Part shown: positions 16,902-24,334 of the stretch, in pieces
Position numbering within the stretch: the stretch's first letter is position 1
Layout of the letters: each line of letters opens with the position of its first letter
Assembly (NCBI RefSeq): GCF_024722015.1
Contig: NZ_JANQBD010000029.1
Span: 44,847 to 108,846 of the forward strand
DNA: 64,000 nt
Reading direction: 5' to 3'
DNA from: Paenibacillus radicis (ex Xue et al. 2023)
GTDB taxonomy: Bacteria > Bacillota > Bacilli > Paenibacillales > NBRC-103111
Notes under the pieces: generated by a model
What the model saw: the letters and a program-made list of their open reading frames with translations, nothing else
Databases searched by the model: none
Told to the model about the DNA's origin: nothing
Position numbers and translations under genes: made by a program

Positions 16902-17079
16902 TTAAGGTATCGCATCCTTTTGCAAAAGAGAGATTCGATTCCATTGTGTAGTTCAAGCGAAATCCATACATGCAGCAGGTGCTGAGGAACTCCTTACGGA
17001 GAGCTTTACAACCGCTAATTGTGACGTATCCGGGTCTGGTTTCTATCAGTCTCAGTATGCTCATGATGGCGGTTTTTTT
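16902..17079 (+). ncRNA. Candidate riboswitch/attenuator leader 1, upstream of the Nif3-ABC cassette 1
   Basis: Homologous to 22962-23130. A 5' hairpin AAGG...CCTT is followed by the conserved stretch AGATT-GA-TCCATT. Then come AGCAGGT (16974-16980), a CTCC-TTAC-GGAG hairpin, ACCGCT (17011-17016), TATCCGGGTC, GTATGCTCATG and GGCGGTTTTTTT. ACCGC pairs either with GCGGT at the 3' end (terminator plus T run) or with AGCAGGT (antiterminator with one bulged A), and the two are mutually exclusive. It matches none of the riboswitch consensus sequences I know. It ends about 200 bases before the Nif3 gene. Confidence 0.7.
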
Positions 17080-17280
17080 GTCTAGTTAAACTAGTGAGGT
17101 GAACAAGGAGCGGAGCGGCCAAAAGTATCCTGGAGAAGCGTGAGCGTTCGCCTTTGTCCTCTGATTTCGTCAACTTAAGGTTTTATCTCATAGGGGAATC
17201 GGGGGACAACAGTGATCGGAAGAATGTTTTGGGCGCGCAGCGGGGGTGTTCACCGAATGCACCGAGAGAGGAGAAAGCAG

Positions 17281-18327
17281 ATGACGGCAGGAAGAGCGCG
17301 GACAGAAGTGCTAAGTGTACTTGATGCTCTAAATAAAATTTCCAAAGGAAGGATGGTGATGGATTGGAATGAAGTAACCTCTGGAGCTAACCCTTATGTG
17401 GTTATGAAAACCTCGAATATCCCAGGTAAGAGTGTAATCGAAATCCCGGGCCTGATTTTCGGTGACAAGCATAAGCCGGTATCGCGAGTCGGTGTGGGAA
17501 TGACATTGACAGAATCGGTCATTGAGCTCGCTTCCGCCATGAAGCTTGATCTTATCATTGTTCACCATCCAGTAGCCGATGCGGCAAGCTCGGGAGGAGT
17601 GCCGTTCGCCGATTATTTGCCTCTGTACGACTTGGCGTTAATCGAAATGCATGAGGCGTTTCATGGGCTCCATCCCGGACTTACACTGCTGCACGGACAT
17701 ACCAAGCTGAAGACGGACATTGCTTTTGGCGGCATCCCTGGCAATGTGCTTCATAAGGGAGTTGCGCTTCCGGATGTACATACGGTGGGGGATATATTAG
17801 CAAGAATAGATCGGTTTATGGGACGGGAAATCGATCAGGATATGCTGGAGGCGGAGCGGGCAATCCGCGGGGAGCCAACGCTGCAGGAGGCAACTCTCTC
17901 CAATCCGTCTAAGCTGCTGAGCGGTGCTATGACGAGTCCGGTACAGCATATTCTGCACTTTTTCCCTCATACCGGATTTTCAGTCGAGCAGTTGGAGAAG
18001 GCTCTTGAGATGTATCCCGAAACGGACACAATTATCGTTAGTATCAGCAGAGTCAGGGAGGATCATCCATTCGTCACGCTCGCCAAGGAGAGGGGGCTTA
18101 ATTTTATCGTAGGCAACCCTCACTCCGTAGAAATTATGGAGAATGGACTGCCGCTTGCCTATGCGTTGGAGCTGCTGCTTCCGGAGTTGGAGATATTTCT
18201 GCTAAGAGAGCGCATAACAGCTGTATCGCTGAAGGATGTGGGTCATCGTCAAATGGTTGAATACGGTAGGGAAATGGCTGAGATGCATCTGGTTTCCAAG
18301 CCGGCTAGAGCGGTACAAACTTATTAA
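17281..18327 (+). CDS. Nif3-like dinuclear metal-centre family protein, cassette 1
   Basis: The visible metal-site pattern of the Nif3/YqfO fold is DLIIVHHPV (the HH motif), a later HGHTK, and the C-terminal FIVGNPHSVE. Nif3 proteins are hexamers with two metals and are annotated as GTP cyclohydrolase 1 type 2-like; their true activities are mostly unknown. I infer a hydrolase acting on the compound imported by the co-encoded ABC system. The ATG at 17281 has GAGAGGAGAAAG upstream and aligns with the paralogue; the longer frame from 17212 lacks support. The paralogue at 23196 is identical over most of its length. It follows leader RNA 1 and is followed by the binding-protein gene after 36 bases. 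Confidence 0.8.
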   Translation: MTAGRARTEVLSVLDALNKISKGRMVMDWNEVTSGANPYVVMKTSNIPGKSVIEIPGLIFGDKHKPVSRVGVGMTLTESVIELASAMKLDLIIVHHPVADAASSGGVPFADYLPLYDLALIEMHEAFHGLHPGLTLLHGHTKLKTDIAFGGIPGNVLHKGVALPDVHTVGDILARIDRFMGREIDQDMLEAERAIRGEPTLQEATLSNPSKLLSGAMTSPVQHILHFFPHTGFSVEQLEKALEMYPETDTIIVSISRVREDHPFVTLAKERGLNFIVGNPHSVEIMENGLPLAYALELLLPELEIFLLRERITAVSLKDVGHRQMVEYGREMAEMHLVSKPARAVQTY

Positions 18328-18363
18328 TAAATTACTGAATACATAAATCGGGAGGAAGAAACC

Positions 18364-19419
18364 ATGATAAAAATTAAGAAATCCGCCTGTATGCTGCTCT
18401 CTGTAGTGTTGCTGACACTTGCCGCGGGCTGCGGTACCACTCCTGCTGTTGAAACAAAAGCTTCCGCACCCACTCCAGAAGTTAAGAAAGAGCAGCCGCT
18501 GAAGACCGTTAAATTTTCCGAGGTTATCCGCTCCATTTTTTACGCGCCGCATTATGTTGCCATGCAGAAGGGGTTCTTCAAAGAAGAAGGTTTGGTTATA
18601 GACATGAACACAGCGCAAGGCTCGGATAAAGGAGCGGCTGCTTTGATTGCAGGTGTTGCGGATATTTCGTTAGTGGGGCCTGAAACCGCCATTTATATTT
18701 ATAATCAGAAGGGTGAGAAGACGCTCAAAATTTTCCACCAGCTAACGATGAAGGATGGTTCGTTCCTGCTGTCGCGCAACAAAGTGGATGCTTTTAAATG
18801 GAGTGACCTGGAAGGGAAGACTGTCATTGGCTGGAGACCCGGCAGTGCGCCTCAAATGGTGTTAAATAACAAGCTGCTGCAGGAAAAAGTAAACAAGGTC
18901 GACGTTGTAACGAATATTGCGTCCCCTGCTATGGCCGGTGCTTTTACGAGCGGAAAAGGTGACTACATCCAGGTGTTCGAGCCAATTGCTTCCACATTGG
19001 AAAAAGAGGGGAAAGCCTACTACGCCGCTTCGGTAGGGCAAATGTTTGGCGCCTTTCCCGAAACCTCTTATGTAGCAACCTCCGATTATATTAAAAGCAA
19101 CCCGGAAATCGTGCAAAAATTCGTGAATGCCGTGGCCAAAGGTACCAAATGGCTGAACACCGCATCGCAGGATGAAATTGCTGAAGTGCTGATGCCTTTT
19201 TTTGAAGGGACTCCCAAGGATGTTGTCATTCAGTCTATAGAGCGCTACAAGAAGCAGGATACATGGCCTGCCGTACCGGAATTGACAAGCGAGCAATTTG
19301 AAACGCTGCAAAAGGTATTAATAGATAACGGTGTGCTTAAGCCGGAGCAAAAGGTCGCAGACATGGGGGCCGTCGTAGATATGAGCTTTGTCAAAAATAT
19401 CGGGAAGGCGGCGAAGTAA
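18364..19419 (+). CDS. NMT1/NitT/TauT-type ABC transporter substrate-binding lipoprotein, cassette 1
   Basis: A lipobox LAAGC (C23) marks a membrane-anchored lipoprotein. The body has the NMT1/ThiY/SsuA-like periplasmic-binding pattern: KTVKFSEVIRSIFYAPHYVAMQKGFFKEEGL, AALIAGVADISLVGPETAIY, SDLEGKTVIGWRPGS and YVATSDYIKSNPEIV. This family binds nitrate, sulfonates, pyrimidine precursors and similar small molecules; the ligand here is unknown. RBS GGGAGGAAG. It is followed four bases later by the ATPase gene. The paralogue is at 24335. Confidence 0.9.
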   Translation: MIKIKKSACMLLSVVLLTLAAGCGTTPAVETKASAPTPEVKKEQPLKTVKFSEVIRSIFYAPHYVAMQKGFFKEEGLVIDMNTAQGSDKGAAALIAGVADISLVGPETAIYIYNQKGEKTLKIFHQLTMKDGSFLLSRNKVDAFKWSDLEGKTVIGWRPGSAPQMVLNNKLLQEKVNKVDVVTNIASPAMAGAFTSGKGDYIQVFEPIASTLEKEGKAYYAASVGQMFGAFPETSYVATSDYIKSNPEIVQKFVNAVAKGTKWLNTASQDEIAEVLMPFFEGTPKDVVIQSIERYKKQDTWPAVPELTSEQFETLQKVLIDNGVLKPEQKVADMGAVVDMSFVKNIGKAAK

Positions 19420-19423
19420 GCCT

Positions 19424-20203
19424 ATGGCCCAGATTGAATTGAGCGAAGTGAACTTAAGCTACTTTACTATGAAGCAGGAAACGGAAGCTCTGAGGGACAT
19501 TAATATGTCGGTTGAGGCGGGCGAATTTATTAGCATTGTGGGTCCGAGCGGCTGCGGGAAGAGCACGCTGCTCTCTCTCATCTCGGGTATGTACAAACCG
19601 ACCCAAGGCAAAGTGCTAATCGATGGGCAGGAGGTGTCAGGCACCTCCCCAAAGGTGGGCTACATGCTGCAGCACGACCATTTGTTTGAATGGAGGGATA
19701 TTCTTAGCAACCTGATGGTTGGGGCGGAAATCCGCAAGATGGACCGCAAAAAAGCCGAGCGTAAGGCGATGGAACTGATGGAACGGTACGGCTTGGGCGG
19801 GTTTGCGCATCATAGTCCCTCGCAGCTATCCGGAGGCATGCGCCAACGGGTGGCGTTAATCCGTACGCTGGTGACAGAACCGGATATCCTGCTGCTGGAT
19901 GAACCCTTCTCGGCATTGGATTATCAGACAAGAATAACGCTCGCCGATGAAATATTTAAGATCATTAAGGATCAGGGGAAGACGGCTGTTTTGGTCACCC
20001 ACGATATTTCAGAGGCTATCAGCATGGGGGATCGGGTTATGGTTATGTCCAAGAGGCCGAGTACGATTTCTACAATTTATTCGATTCAACTAGGTAATGG
20101 CAAGGAGCTAACTCCTTGGAAGAAAAGGGAAGCAGATAAATATAACAACTACTTTAATGACATTTGGAAGGAGCTGCAGGGTCATGTCGTCTCTACCGGT
20201 TAG
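19424..20203 (+). CDS. ABC transporter ATP-binding protein, cassette 1
   Basis: Walker A GPSGCGKST, Q-loop LQHDHLFEW, signature LSGGMRQR, Walker B ILLLDEPFSALD and the H-loop VTHDI are all intact. It is of SsuB/TauB type and 259 residues long. The start at 19424 matches the paralogue (25392). The frame extending into the preceding gene (19388) is not used. It overlaps the permease start by 20 bases, so the two are translationally coupled. Confidence 0.93.
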   Translation: MAQIELSEVNLSYFTMKQETEALRDINMSVEAGEFISIVGPSGCGKSTLLSLISGMYKPTQGKVLIDGQEVSGTSPKVGYMLQHDHLFEWRDILSNLMVGAEIRKMDRKKAERKAMELMERYGLGGFAHHSPSQLSGGMRQRVALIRTLVTEPDILLLDEPFSALDYQTRITLADEIFKIIKDQGKTAVLVTHDISEAISMGDRVMVMSKRPSTISTIYSIQLGNGKELTPWKKREADKYNNYFNDIWKELQGHVVSTG

Positions 20204-21068
20204 TGAATCGTCAGTCGTAGCGGAGACTCAGGAGGTGAAAACCCGTGCAGCGCTTGCAAGTAAACCATCCGTTTCCCCGCAATACGCCGAGTACAGGCAG
20301 ACTCAGAGGCGTAAGCAGTGGATGGTTCGCTTGTCCCAGCTGCTGTTGTTTGTGGCATTCCTTGGGGTGTGGCAGCTCGCCGCTAACATGAAATGGGTCG
20401 ATTCGATGCTGACCAGCAAGCCGTCGCAATTGTTCATGTCCTTTCAAGAGCTGGCTTTTAAAGGGGAGCTATTCAAGCATACCTGGACGACAAGCATGGA
20501 GACGCTGATTGGTATTGTTGTTTCTATGCTGCTCGGAACGCTGATTGCTGTTGTGTTCTGGTGGTCTACCTTTACCTCGAAGGTTCTGGAGCCGTATATG
20601 GTCGTGCTGAACGCTTTGCCGAAGGTAGCGCTTGGCCCTATCTTTTATATTTGGCTGGGAGACAAGTACTCGATATATGGCATGGCCATAGCGATATCGG
20701 TAATTGTTACTATCATCATGGTTGAGAGCGGATTTAAGGAGATTAGCCAAACGAAGCTTAAGCTGATGGAGTCGTTCGGAGCTACCAAGGCTCAAATGCT
20801 TCGGATGGTTCTTCTGCCGGCTAGCATCCCGAATTTTATTGCAACTTTGAAGGTGAATGTTGGTTTGACTCTGGTTGGGGTCATTATGGGTGAATTTTTA
20901 TCCTCTAAGGCAGGGCTTGGCTACTTGATCATTTACGGCGGCCAGGTGTTCCAAATGAACATGGTCATGGTGAGTATCGCGATGCTGGCTATATTGTCTA
21001 TTATTTTATATGGCTTGGTTAATGTGGTGGGTCGCTTTGCGAAGAAAAAATATCACTTTGAAAATTAA
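20184..21068 (+). CDS. ABC transporter permease (BPD type), cassette 1
   Basis: Six predicted membrane helices with the ATPase-contacting EAA-type loop (ESFGATKAQMLRMVLLPASIPNFIATLKVNVG). This is the SsuC/TauC/ThiX-type permease. The N-terminal ~50 residues before helix 1 are hydrophilic and less conserved between the two paralogues. Start ATG 20184 follows AAGGAG and overlaps the ATPase gene. A terminator begins 14 bases after the stop. Confidence 0.92.
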   Translation: MSSLPVSESSVVAETQEVKTRAALASKPSVSPQYAEYRQTQRRKQWMVRLSQLLLFVAFLGVWQLAANMKWVDSMLTSKPSQLFMSFQELAFKGELFKHTWTTSMETLIGIVVSMLLGTLIAVVFWWSTFTSKVLEPYMVVLNALPKVALGPIFYIWLGDKYSIYGMAIAISVIVTIIMVESGFKEISQTKLKLMESFGATKAQMLRMVLLPASIPNFIATLKVNVGLTLVGVIMGEFLSSKAGLGYLIIYGGQVFQMNMVMVSIAMLAILSIILYGLVNVVGRFAKKKYHFEN

Positions 21069-21070
21069 GC

Positions 21071-21080
21071 TTGTATACAA
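21071..21080. promoter_or_regulatory. GTATAC operator site 1
   Basis: TTGTATACAA, a perfect palindrome, lies between the permease stop and its terminator. Its position is odd for repressing a downstream gene. It may be relict, or serve looping with the other sites. Confidence 0.45.
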
Positions 21081-21081
21081 T

Positions 21082-21129
21082 AGCCGTTTCCTTGGAGCGA
21101 GGCTCCTGGTGGAAACGGCTTGTTTGTTG
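21082..21129. terminator. Terminator after cassette 1, between convergent permease and lysR
   Basis: AGCCGTTTCC and GGAAACGGCT pair, with inner GGAG/CTCC, followed by a T-rich tail. Confidence 0.8.
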
Positions 21130-21140
21130 TATCTAACAAG

Positions 21141-21995
21141 TCAAAATCCGTTTACTTTAACCATCTCCACAAATGCAGTAAGTGCTTTGCTGGAAAAGCG
21201 GTCATTGCGGCGCACGAGACTTGTTGTCGTAAATCTGAACTTTGCTGGAACAGGGTGGGAGCCGAGAAGTTTGTACTCTCCGGTTAATACGGAATCGGGA
21301 AGCAGTGTGGAAGCGAGCCCGGAACGCACACAGCTTAGCAGAGTTTCCAATGAATTTATCTCTATGATATTGACGAGAGGGATTCCTTCGCTGTGAAGCC
21401 ACTCCTCCAATATAGCTCTGAAGGGACATCCCTTCGGAAATACGGCCCATTTCGTAACAGATAAGGCAGGGTAAGCGTCACCGGCTTTAGGGGTCAGCAA
21501 TACAATTTCATCTTGCATCATGTATTCGAAATTCAATTGAGGCGACCGCATGTCTCCGGTAACGAAAGCTCCGTCCAACTGATGATTAAGCACTTTAGAA
21601 AGAAGCTCCGCTGAAGATCCGGTTGATATGGACAACGAGACGTCAGGATGCCGGGATTGAAAGTCGGACAGTTTATTCATAAAATTGCCGCAGGTCACGG
21701 TCTCTACAATTCCGATAGCTAAGGGACCGCTTGGATAAGCTGTCTCTTGTACCTCTCTTATCGCTTCCTCAGCCATGTTTAGGATCGAAATAGCGTAGTT
21801 GCGAAATAGCGTTCCTTTTTCAGTCAAGGTGACGCCTTTCGGATTTCTGTGAAATAAGAGAATTCCCAACTCCGACTCCAGCTTCCGTATCCGAGCGGTC
21901 ACATTCGATTGCACGTAATCCATACGCTCAGCTGCGCGGGATATACTGCCTTCCTCGGCAATAGTGATAAAAACTTTGAGATCAGTCAATTCCAT
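21141..21995 (-). CDS. LysR family transcriptional regulator
   Basis: The N-terminal helix-turn-helix (MELTDLKVFITIAEEGSISRAAERMDYVQSNVTARIRKLE) and the substrate-binding half (SGPLAIGIVETVTC..., LDGAFVTGD) are complete at 284 residues. It is divergent from the SMR pair, with an ATC-N9-GAT box in between, so it most likely controls the exporter genes and itself. The effector is not known. Minus-strand RBS AACGGAGG precedes the ATG. Confidence 0.92.
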   Translation of the reverse strand: MELTDLKVFITIAEEGSISRAAERMDYVQSNVTARIRKLESELGILLFHRNPKGVTLTEKGTLFRNYAISILNMAEEAIREVQETAYPSGPLAIGIVETVTCGNFMNKLSDFQSRHPDVSLSISTGSSAELLSKVLNHQLDGAFVTGDMRSPQLNFEYMMQDEIVLLTPKAGDAYPALSVTKWAVFPKGCPFRAILEEWLHSEGIPLVNIIEINSLETLLSCVRSGLASTLLPDSVLTGEYKLLGSHPVPAKFRFTTTSLVRRNDRFSSKALTAFVEMVKVNGF

Positions 21996-22017
21996 AAGGC
22001 GATACCTCCGTTAAGAT

Positions 22018-22032
22018 ATCAAAAATAATGAT
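22018..22032. promoter_or_regulatory. LysR-type box between lysR and the SMR genes
   Basis: ATC-N9-GAT, a classical LTTR recognition layout, lies 23 bases from the lysR start. A second AATGAT/ATCATT palindrome overlaps it (22027-22052). The region is AT-rich, so chance matches are possible. Confidence 0.45.
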
Positions 22033-22172
22033 GGGAATATCAATATCAATCATTATACGATATGCGCATAATTGTTTACAATGAGGATATTCAGCTTACA
22101 ACAATGAGTTGCCAGTATTAAATATGCAGAAAAAAATAATAGTTCAAACAAGACAACGGAGGGAACATCACT

Positions 22173-22508
22173 ATGCAAAAAGAATGGAGGCTTTTGGTGC
22201 TGGCTGGTGCTATGGAGGTCGTCTGGGTATCCGGTCTGAAGCATTCGACGACTTGGTGGGAGTGGCTGATCACAATCGCATCTATTTTGTTCAGCTTTAA
22301 AGTATTGCTCGATGCGGCCGCCGTACTGCCGCTGGGTACGGTGTACGCTGTATTTACAGGACTTGGTACCGCTGGTACTGTAATCACGGAAGCACTCCTC
22401 TTCGGGGAGCCGGTCCATCCATTGAAGCTGGTGTTCATTGCTGCGTTAGCGGTAGGGGTGATGGGGCTGAAGCTCGTAACTAAGGATGTTAAGGGGAGTG
22501 AGTCTTAA
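22173..22508 (+). CDS. Paired SMR efflux subunit (YkkC-like)
   Basis: A 111-residue, four-helix small multidrug resistance protein with the essential membrane Glu in helix 1 (AGAMEVVW, E15), GTVYAVFTGLGTAGT in helix 3, and GLKLV at the end. Its stop overlaps the next start (TAATG), and the partner is a second SMR protein. That is the YkkCD/EbrAB heterodimer layout. Members of the Gdx/YkkCD subgroup export guanidinium or small cations by proton antiport. No guanidine riboswitch is seen upstream; a LysR gene is divergent instead. Confidence 0.88.
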   Translation: MQKEWRLLVLAGAMEVVWVSGLKHSTTWWEWLITIASILFSFKVLLDAAAVLPLGTVYAVFTGLGTAGTVITEALLFGEPVHPLKLVFIAALAVGVMGLKLVTKDVKGSES

Positions 22509-22822
22509 TGGCATGGGTTGCACTTATCTCTGCGGGTCTGTGCGAAGTGCTCGGCGTTCTGTCCATCAAACGCGTTACCGAGTACCGCAGCTGGGGGTCT
22601 TACTTGTTCCTTATCATTGCGTTCGGGATGAGCTTCTCGCTGTTAACATTCTCTATGACTCAAATTTCTATGGGTACTGCTTATGCGGTCTGGACGGGTA
22701 TTGGTACGGCGGGCAGCACAATACTTGGGATGCTTGTCTTCGGTGAACAGAAGGAGTGGAGGCGTGTTCTTTTCATTGGCCTCATACTGGTATCGGCTGC
22801 TGGTCTTAAATTAATTTCATAA
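22508..22822 (+). CDS. Paired SMR efflux subunit (YkkD-like)
   Basis: A 104-residue four-helix SMR protein with helix-1 E13 (SAGLCEVLGV), GTAYAVWTGIGTAGS and AAGLKLIS at the C-terminus. It is translationally coupled to the first subunit by TAATG overlap. The pair probably forms an antiparallel heterodimer in the membrane. The substrate is inferred to be a small cation or guanidinium-type compound, but nothing in the sequence fixes it. Confidence 0.88.
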   Translation: MAWVALISAGLCEVLGVLSIKRVTEYRSWGSYLFLIIAFGMSFSLLTFSMTQISMGTAYAVWTGIGTAGSTILGMLVFGEQKEWRRVLFIGLILVSAAGLKLIS

Positions 22823-22844
22823 ACTAAATAGTTGAAATAAATTT

Positions 22845-22854
22845 CGTATACAAT
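22845..22854. promoter_or_regulatory. GTATAC operator site 2, upstream of cassette 2
   Basis: TCGTATACAATGTGC contains the GTATAC core plus the downstream WWRTGC extension shared with sites at 27131, 27408 and 50020. It is about 115 bases before leader RNA 2. Confidence 0.6.
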
Positions 22855-22898
22855 GTGCAACAAGCCTAGCGCAATTCGCTGAAGTATGTTATTATCTG

Positions 22899-22912
22899 TG
22901 TAAGCGCTTCAA
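22899..22912 (+). promoter_or_regulatory. cre-like site upstream of cassette 2
   Basis: TGTAAGCGCTTCAA resembles the CcpA operator, with mismatches near its 3' end. It sits between the GTATAC site and leader RNA 2. Confidence 0.35.
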
Positions 22913-22961
22913 AAACAAGCTTTACCAGTCGATTTTTACGATAAGTATGGTATTTGAGAGC

Positions 22962-23130
22962 ATTAAGGATCGAATCCTTTTAGTTGAAAGAGATTAGACT
23001 CCATTTTGCTTCTTTCACAAGACCATGCCTAAAGCAGGTAATAAGGAACTCTTCGGAGAGCCTTGCAACCGCTACTTTATGACATATCCGGGTCCGCAAG
23101 GAATCCGTATGCTCATGGTGGCGGTTTTTT
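22962..23130 (+). ncRNA. Candidate riboswitch/attenuator leader 2, upstream of the Nif3-ABC cassette 2
   Basis: Homologous to 16902-17079 and colinear with it. AAGGAT-CGA-ATCCTT is a perfect 5' hairpin here, whereas copy 1 keeps only the outer pairs. The AGCAGGT (23033-23039), CTC-TTCG-GAG hairpin, ACCGCT (23068-23073), TATCCGGGTC, GTATGCTCATG and GGCGGTTTTTT blocks are conserved, while connecting bases and loops differ. ATGACATA can pair with TATGCTCAT (bulged C) inside the terminator arm. The same ACCGC segment can pair upstream with AGCAGGT or downstream with GCGGT. Confidence 0.7.
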
Positions 23131-23195
23131 CTATTTCTCAACTGAACCATTACATGAAATCAATTTAAACAGATGCAGCAAGGGAGAGGAAGCGT

Positions 23196-24242
23196 ATGAA
23201 GGAAACAAGGGTTCAAACGGATGTGGGAAATGTGTTGGAAGCGCTTAATGTAATATCCAAAGGAAGGATGGTCATGGATTGGAACGAGGTAACCTCCGGC
23301 ACTAATCCGTATGTGGTTACGAAAACCTCGAATATCCCGGGGAAAAGTGTCATTGAAATTCCGGGGCTCATATTTGGCGATAAACGTAAGCCGGTATCAC
23401 GAATAGGTGTTGGAATGACCCTGACCGAGTCGGTTATCGAGCTGGCTTCGGCTATGAGACTTGATCTTATCATCGTCCATCATCCTGTAGCGGATGCAGC
23501 CAGCTCGGGAGGTGTACCGTTCGCAGATTATTTGCCCTTATATAATCTATCGCTGATCGAGATGCATGAAGCTTTCCACGGGCTTCATCCGGGACTTACG
23601 CTGCTGCATGGACATACCAAGCTGACAACGGATATTGCTTTTGGCGGTATCCCTGGCAATGTGCTGCATAAGGGTGTTGCGCTGCCAGAGGTTCATACCG
23701 CGGGGGATGTATTGGATAGAATAGACCGTTTCATGGGTCGGGAAATCGACCAGGATATGCTGGAGGCCGAGCGGGCAATCCGCGGAGAGTCCACCTTGCA
23801 GGAGGCGACAATCTCGAATCCGGCCAAGCTGCTGAGCGGCACACCGGATAGTCCGGTCAAGCACTTCCTTCACTTTTTTCCGCATACCGGATTTTCGATG
23901 AAGCATTTGGAAACGGCGCTGCAAATGTATCCGGAAACGGATACGATTATTGCCAGTATCAGCAGGGTGAGGGAGGATCATGAATTCGTACGGTTAGCCA
24001 AACATCGAGGGCTTAATTTCATAGTAGGCAATTCACATTCGGTTGAGATTATGGAAAATGGGCTTCCGCTCGCCTATGCATTGGAAATGCTGCTTCCGCA
24101 GGTTGAGGTATTCCTGTTAAGAGAACGCATAACGGCTGTCGCGCTTAAAGATGTCGGTCACTCTCAAATGGTTAAATACGGCAAAGAAATGGCAGAAATG
24201 CATCTGGTGTCCAAACCGCCCCAGGCTGTTCAACTGCTATAA
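23196..24242 (+). CDS. Nif3-like dinuclear metal-centre family protein, cassette 2
   Basis: Paralogue of the gene at 17281, with the same HHPVADAASSGG, HGHTKL and FIVGNSHSVE elements. The first ~10 residues differ. The start follows GGGAGAGG and defines the true N-terminus of the pair. It comes 66 bases after leader RNA 2 and is followed by the lipoprotein, ATPase and permease genes. Gene order and sequence are the same as in cassette 1, so a tandem segmental duplication with the lysR-SMR block between the copies is likely. The activity is unknown; I infer a hydrolase for the imported substrate. Confidence 0.8.
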   Translation: MKETRVQTDVGNVLEALNVISKGRMVMDWNEVTSGTNPYVVTKTSNIPGKSVIEIPGLIFGDKRKPVSRIGVGMTLTESVIELASAMRLDLIIVHHPVADAASSGGVPFADYLPLYNLSLIEMHEAFHGLHPGLTLLHGHTKLTTDIAFGGIPGNVLHKGVALPEVHTAGDVLDRIDRFMGREIDQDMLEAERAIRGESTLQEATISNPAKLLSGTPDSPVKHFLHFFPHTGFSMKHLETALQMYPETDTIIASISRVREDHEFVRLAKHRGLNFIVGNSHSVEIMENGLPLAYALEMLLPQVEVFLLRERITAVALKDVGHSQMVKYGKEMAEMHLVSKPPQAVQLL

Positions 24243-24334
24243 GAGGTTGTTCCAAAAGCCCCCTTTTGATCACGAAGTTTTTCAGGAAGCTTATTCGATA
24301 TCGTAAAAGTATATTCTGAAAGGATGATCTTTAA

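Noticed and set aside
16902..17079. T-box, TPP or guanidine (ykkC) riboswitch assignment
   Set aside because: The T-box AGGGTGGNACCGCG, the TPP CTGAGA/ACCTGATCTGGAT blocks and the ykkC ACGG/GGGA blocks are all absent, although the nearby NMT1-type transporter and SMR genes made TPP and guanidine plausible.
22085..22172. Guanidine riboswitch upstream of the SMR pair
   Set aside because: The intergenic region is too short and lacks the conserved blocks. A LysR box and divergent lysR explain the regulation better.
22948..22998. Leader peptide frame overlapping RNA leader 2
   Set aside because: A 16-codon frame exists here, but it lacks an RBS and has no counterpart in leader 1, so translation-based attenuation is not supported.
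23547..23981. 144-codon minus-strand frame opposite the second Nif3-like gene
   Set aside because: It is antisense to a clearly conserved gene, with no RBS or family features.
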